The position numbers and the translations under genes were made by a program. 64,000 bases of DNA from Oasisia sp. SBJ-2009 (lineage: Eukaryota > Annelida > Polychaeta > Sabellida > Siboglinidae): positions 28,404,733 through 28,468,732 of the forward strand of contig OZ024861.1 of assembly GCA_964017155.1 (NCBI GenBank), written 5' to 3'. The notes beneath the pieces are model-generated. The model did not search any database. It saw nothing but the letters and a program-made list of their open reading frames with translations, and was not told the DNA's origin. Shown one piece after another: positions 61,301 to 64,000 of this stretch; position 1 is the stretch's first letter; each line of letters opens with the position of its first letter.

Positions 61301-63357
61301 AGGTGCTGGAGTCCACCTTCTCAGGGGTAGCGAAGATGTTGTCAGGGACAAAAATTCCCAGAACCTACGAGGCTGTGTGGCGAAATGCTCTGCAAACCCA
61401 CCCACCATTGCTTGATCCAACTGACCATGGCTGGTGACATACCGATGGTAGTACGAGGATCACTCCTACAATCGTCCCCTGACCACCTCCTTAGCCCCAG
61501 ATGACCTCTCAAGGTGACCAAGTGTGGGTGCGACAACAACACACCATGTTCTACCCAGAGATGTGGATGCAAGTCGCACACCATCCCATGCACGCTTTTC
61601 TGCGTTTGCTAGGGAGGGGACGCCTGCAGAAACTAAACAGTTTGACTGGCAGAACTGCCATGCATGAACTAAACCACAATGTTTAACCGTTCTCAATTGT
61701 ATCCTCTGATGAACAAAATTGTCTTTGCAAATTATGAATGAAGCCTTTTTCTTTTGGATTGTTCGTGAATGTGCCACAGCGGAAATATGGGGAATGTTAT
61801 CAGGTTATAACTGCTCTTGACATTGCCCTGATGCGAGGATTTACCTCAAAATCATTTTGTAGCATCTGTTTAGCATTCTAAACATATGTCATATCATCCA
61901 AAATCACAGCATGAACCAAAATGTCACTGCCAGATTCGCGAATGCAAATTTTACAGACTGTTTAGGTTATAAACACCTACAACCTTGCCAATGACCTTGA
62001 TATTAACATTTGAGGTCATTGGGACCATGCTCATTGGAATTGGCATCATTGAAACCCTACTAAAGGACCCAAAGTTCATCAATATCATGCTAAGGGTTAG
62101 CGTTCTAGGGTCATTCCGGTGGACATACACTATCGGCGGCCATCTTGGTGGCCATCTTGAATTATGAAAATTGCTCAAGGATATAAAAATTGTATCAGGC
62201 ATTTTATGTGTCTAGGGTATTTTGGGCATCAGAATCAGTCGAGAAAAACTATATCAGCCAAGTCAGGGTTCACCTCGAAAATCATGTTTGGCATCCTGAA
62301 TATATTGTTGCTGCTGTTGTTATAGTTGTTATAATAATAGTAATAGTAATAGTAATCGTAATAGTAGCAGTAACAGTAGCAGTAGCAGTAGCAGTAGCAG
62401 TAGCAGTAGCAGTAGCAGTAGCAGTAGCAGTAGCAGTAGCAGTAGCAGTAGCAGTAGCAGTAGCAGTAGCAGTAGCAGTAGCAGTAGTAGTAGCAGTAGC
62501 AGCAGTAGTAGTAGTTTTTATTGTTGTTGTAGTTGTAGTAGTAGTAGTGGTAATGACAGTGGTATTGGGATTAGTGTTGGTGTTGGTAGTGGTATAGTGG
62601 TAATGGTAGTAGTGGTAATGGTAACGGTGGTGGTGGTGGTGGTGGTGGTGGTGGTGGTGGTGGTGGTGGTGGTGGTGGTGGTGGTGGTGGTGGTGGTGGT
62701 GGTGGTGGTGGTGGTGGTGGTGGTGTAGTGGTGGTGGTGGTGGTGGTGGTAGTGGTAGTGGGTGGTAATGGTTGTGGTAATGGTAGTGGTAATGGTAATG
62801 GTAGTGGTAATGATAATGGTTATGGTAATTGTAGTGGTAGTGATATGGGTAATGATAGTGATAAAGATAGAAATAGTGATGGTCATAGTGATAGTGGTAG
62901 TGTTAGGATAGTCATAGTGAAAATGGTAGTGGTGGTAATGGTATTTATAGTGGTAATGGTAATGGTTGTGAGAGTGGTAGTGGTAATCGTAATGGTAGTG
63001 GTAGTAGTAATGGTAATGGTAGTAGTACTGATAATGATAGTGATAATGATATTGGTAATGATATCGGTAATGGTAGTGGTAATTGTAATGGTAGTGGTAA
63101 TAGTAATGGTAATTGTAATGATAATGGTAGTGGTAGTGGTAGTGGTAGTGGTAGTGGTAGTGGTAGTGGTAGTGGTAGTGGTAGTGGTAGTGGTAGTGGT
63201 AGTGGTAATGGTAATGGTAACAGTAATGGTAATGATAATGGCAAAGCACAATAACATTGATGCTTACCTATATTGCTTTTGTCATTGCATGAGTTATGTT
63301 TGCAACTGCAGCCTACTGTTGTAGCTCCACTTGGAGACGTCTCCGTCGTTGCATGCA
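57897..63357 (-). CDS. single-pass membrane protein, last three exons (5' end not found)
   Basis: Exons in transcription order: 63357-63268, 58667-58595, 58137-57897, with good acceptors (TTGGTATTCCAG, ATTTTTCAG, GTATTTCCAG) and donors (ATAG|GTAAGC, CAAG|GTATGA). Phases join exactly (G|AA, AG|G). The product runs from an extracellular Ser/Thr-rich, Cys-rich juxtamembrane piece (ATTETSPSGATTVGCSCKHN), through a transmembrane helix HILMIAFGATTVALVLGIVI, a basic stop-transfer (CAKRR), and an approximately 80-residue cytoplasmic tail. Tyrosines occur in YVHT, YDTI and YENENI, which are possible phosphotyrosine sites, and the tail ends TSNCDQP. The ectodomain exons are absent or beyond the window, so the family is unknown. 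The 5-kb intron between exons 1 and 2 contains the long-TIR element at 59130-62280. Confidence 0.6.
58293..58347 (+). repeat. (TA)n tract
   Basis: TA run in the intron between the last two exons of the minus-strand membrane-protein gene. Confidence 0.95.
59130..62280 (+). mobile_element. long-TIR element carrying a decayed uncharacterised protein
   Basis: About 280 bp at 59130-59410 and 61985-62275 are inverted copies of one another at clearly less than full identity. Shared blocks are TTGATATAGTTTTTTCTCGA / its GATATAGTTTTTCTCGAC counterpart, TTGAGCAATTTTCATAATTC, AAGATGGC(C)GCC, AGAACGCTAACCC and GAGCATGGTCCCA. Between them lies one degraded coding region (59500-61437). This layout suggests a DNA transposon or foldback-type mobile unit. 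The exact termini and target duplication could not be resolved by eye. It sits within an intron of the minus-strand membrane-protein gene. Confidence 0.65.
59500..61437 (+). pseudogene. decayed gene of a repetitive invertebrate protein with paired C..C/H..C modules
   Basis: The largest open piece is 59728-60914. The same frame reads upstream through TAA (59724-59726) and TAG (59544-59546). The frame then shifts by one near 60.87 kb and continues to 61437 through TAG at 61105-61107. Two similar N-terminal modules are visible: an upstream one ending VSYHRSCITWYL, and CIYCGETC...LHASDARYHKDCLSRF. The middle is helical, with LQIALGVLINRKK, and then PEFNGFNTRASSRQG. The C-terminal part has FIPRLGGMHFLVSFIGTVGA and MLSGTKIPRTYEAVW. 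I recognise this as a widespread, high-copy, uncharacterised protein type in marine invertebrate genomes; its function is unknown. At least three nonsense codons and one frameshift indicate a dead copy. Confidence 0.7.
62295..63244 (+). repeat. 0.95-kb block of related trinucleotide repeats
   Basis: Consecutive arrays of (GTT)n, (AGTAAT)n, (AGC/AGT)n at about 62357-62490, (GGT)n at 62627-62755, GGTAAT/GGTAGT mixtures, and (AGTGGT)n at 63125-63210. All share a GTN-type triplet phase. The end at 63244 is 24 bp from a membrane-protein exon (63268). The Val/Thr/His-rich frames across it are artefacts. Confidence 0.9.
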
Positions 63358-63691
63358 CTGGAATACCAAAGTGTTTGTTATTGCTACCTTAATTTGTGAA
63401 TTTTATTTACACAGAGCATTTTATTAAATATACCAACAGTTCCTAACATGTACCATAGGATAAAACAAATGTATAATATATATTTTGATAAGTTGCCAGG
63501 ACAGTCGTTGAATGAATTACAAAGTTTCGATAGAACTTGAGGAGTCAGTTGATGTGATATTGTTTTTTCCTTATGCTCTAATCGAAAATAATATGATAGC
63601 ACAACTACCGAACTAAATATATAACTAGCTAACTAACTAACTAACTTACTAGGTGCAACAACGTATATATGTTTAAGGGCAGGATTATAAA

Positions 63692-63693
<2 letters not shown>

Positions 63694-63755
<62 letters not shown>
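63694..63755 (+). repeat. (GT)n microsatellite
   Basis: About 30 GT units. Confidence 0.95.
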
Positions 63756-63761
<6 letters not shown>

Positions 63762-63804
63762 TATTTTTGTATTTTTGTATTTCAACCCCATGCCCCCCTA
63801 TCAG

Positions 63805-63910
63805 ATCGTATACTTGCGCACTATCGCATACTAGTCAGTAACTATACGGAGCCTCGTAAGATCAGATGTGAACTTTGCATGACTGATCACTATCTGGACC
63901 ACAGGAAAGG
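63805..63910 (+). CDS. weak candidate exon, strand uncertain
   Basis: On the plus strand, a pyrimidine-rich acceptor (CATGCCCCCCTATCAG) and a donor (AAAGG|GTAAGC) bound a 106-nt open stretch reading RILAHYRILVSNYTEPRKIR, then CELCMTDHYLDHRK. On the minus strand the same region offers an acceptor (CCCTTTCCTGTGGTCCAG) opening IVISHAKFTSDLTRL. A donor at CTCC|GTATAG would be in phase with the membrane-protein exon at 63357. I cannot decide between them, and neither shows a family motif. Confidence 0.25.
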
Positions 63911-64000
63911 GTAAGCAGGATATTCCAAGATCATCGTACGATATGTTTACTAACATAATTGTTATGTGTTTGTAATCGGATCGTATGTTTTGATCGTGCA

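Noticed and set aside
62190..63358. Val-, Thr-, His- and Gly-rich frames of 100-240 codons
   Set aside because: Trinucleotide-repeat artefacts. Only 63268-63357 on the minus strand is exon-like.

Overview
This is a eukaryotic, animal window. Genes are split into small exons with GT..AG introns and separated by AT-rich introns. Minisatellites, dinucleotide tracts and decayed transposons (hAT, THAP-containing, LINE, tRNA-like SINE) are frequent. The gene set (VPS13D, a C2H2 zinc-finger factor, an LRR membrane protein, a BPI/LBP lipid-binding protein) and the repeat protein at 59.5-61.4 kb fit a marine invertebrate, possibly a spiralian. I cannot fix the phylum from sequence alone.

Layout. (1) 1-25.3 kb, + strand: the last 19 exons (985 codons plus stop) of VPS13D, a giant bridge-like lipid-transfer protein. 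They cover the end of the SHR-BD/VAB region, a ricin-type lectin-like segment with QxW motifs, the conserved C-terminal helices and the C-terminal end. Its introns hold a 29-bp minisatellite, a decayed THAP element, a LINE fragment, SINEs, a MITE and a complete but decayed 2.3-kb hAT element with an 8-bp target duplication. (2) 26.1-33.1 kb, - strand, convergent with VPS13D: a gene for an approximately 1,066-residue protein with ten C2H2 fingers. A likely non-coding first exon ends at 35867. (3) 36.3-37.5 kb, +: a single-exon LRR type I membrane protein, resembling trophoblast glycoprotein/5T4, head-to-head with the zinc-finger gene. (4) 37.5-42.9 kb: intergenic, mostly repeats. (5) 42.9-54.2 kb, +: a complete 15-exon BPI/LBP-family gene (489 residues). 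(6) 54.3-57.8 kb: LINE remnants. (7) 57.9-63.4 kb, -: the 3' end of an unrecognised single-pass membrane protein (juxtamembrane, transmembrane and cytoplasmic exons). A long-TIR element of about 3.1 kb lies inside one of its introns.

Most striking observation. Several tandem repeats are built from, or abut, splice sites. The 33-bp array at 16.1-17.9 kb is an amplification of the acceptor and first codons of VPS13D exon 16. Each unit carries a pyrimidine tract, TTTCAG and about 18 bp of exon-like sequence. The 23 TTTCAG sites nearest the exon are in frame with it and no stop occurs. A 49-bp array at 28.2-28.7 kb is built from the donor of a zinc-finger exon. The acceptor of the first VPS13D exon in the window lies in the last degenerate unit of a third array. 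Whether any array acceptor is used is an RNA-level question that the sequence cannot answer.
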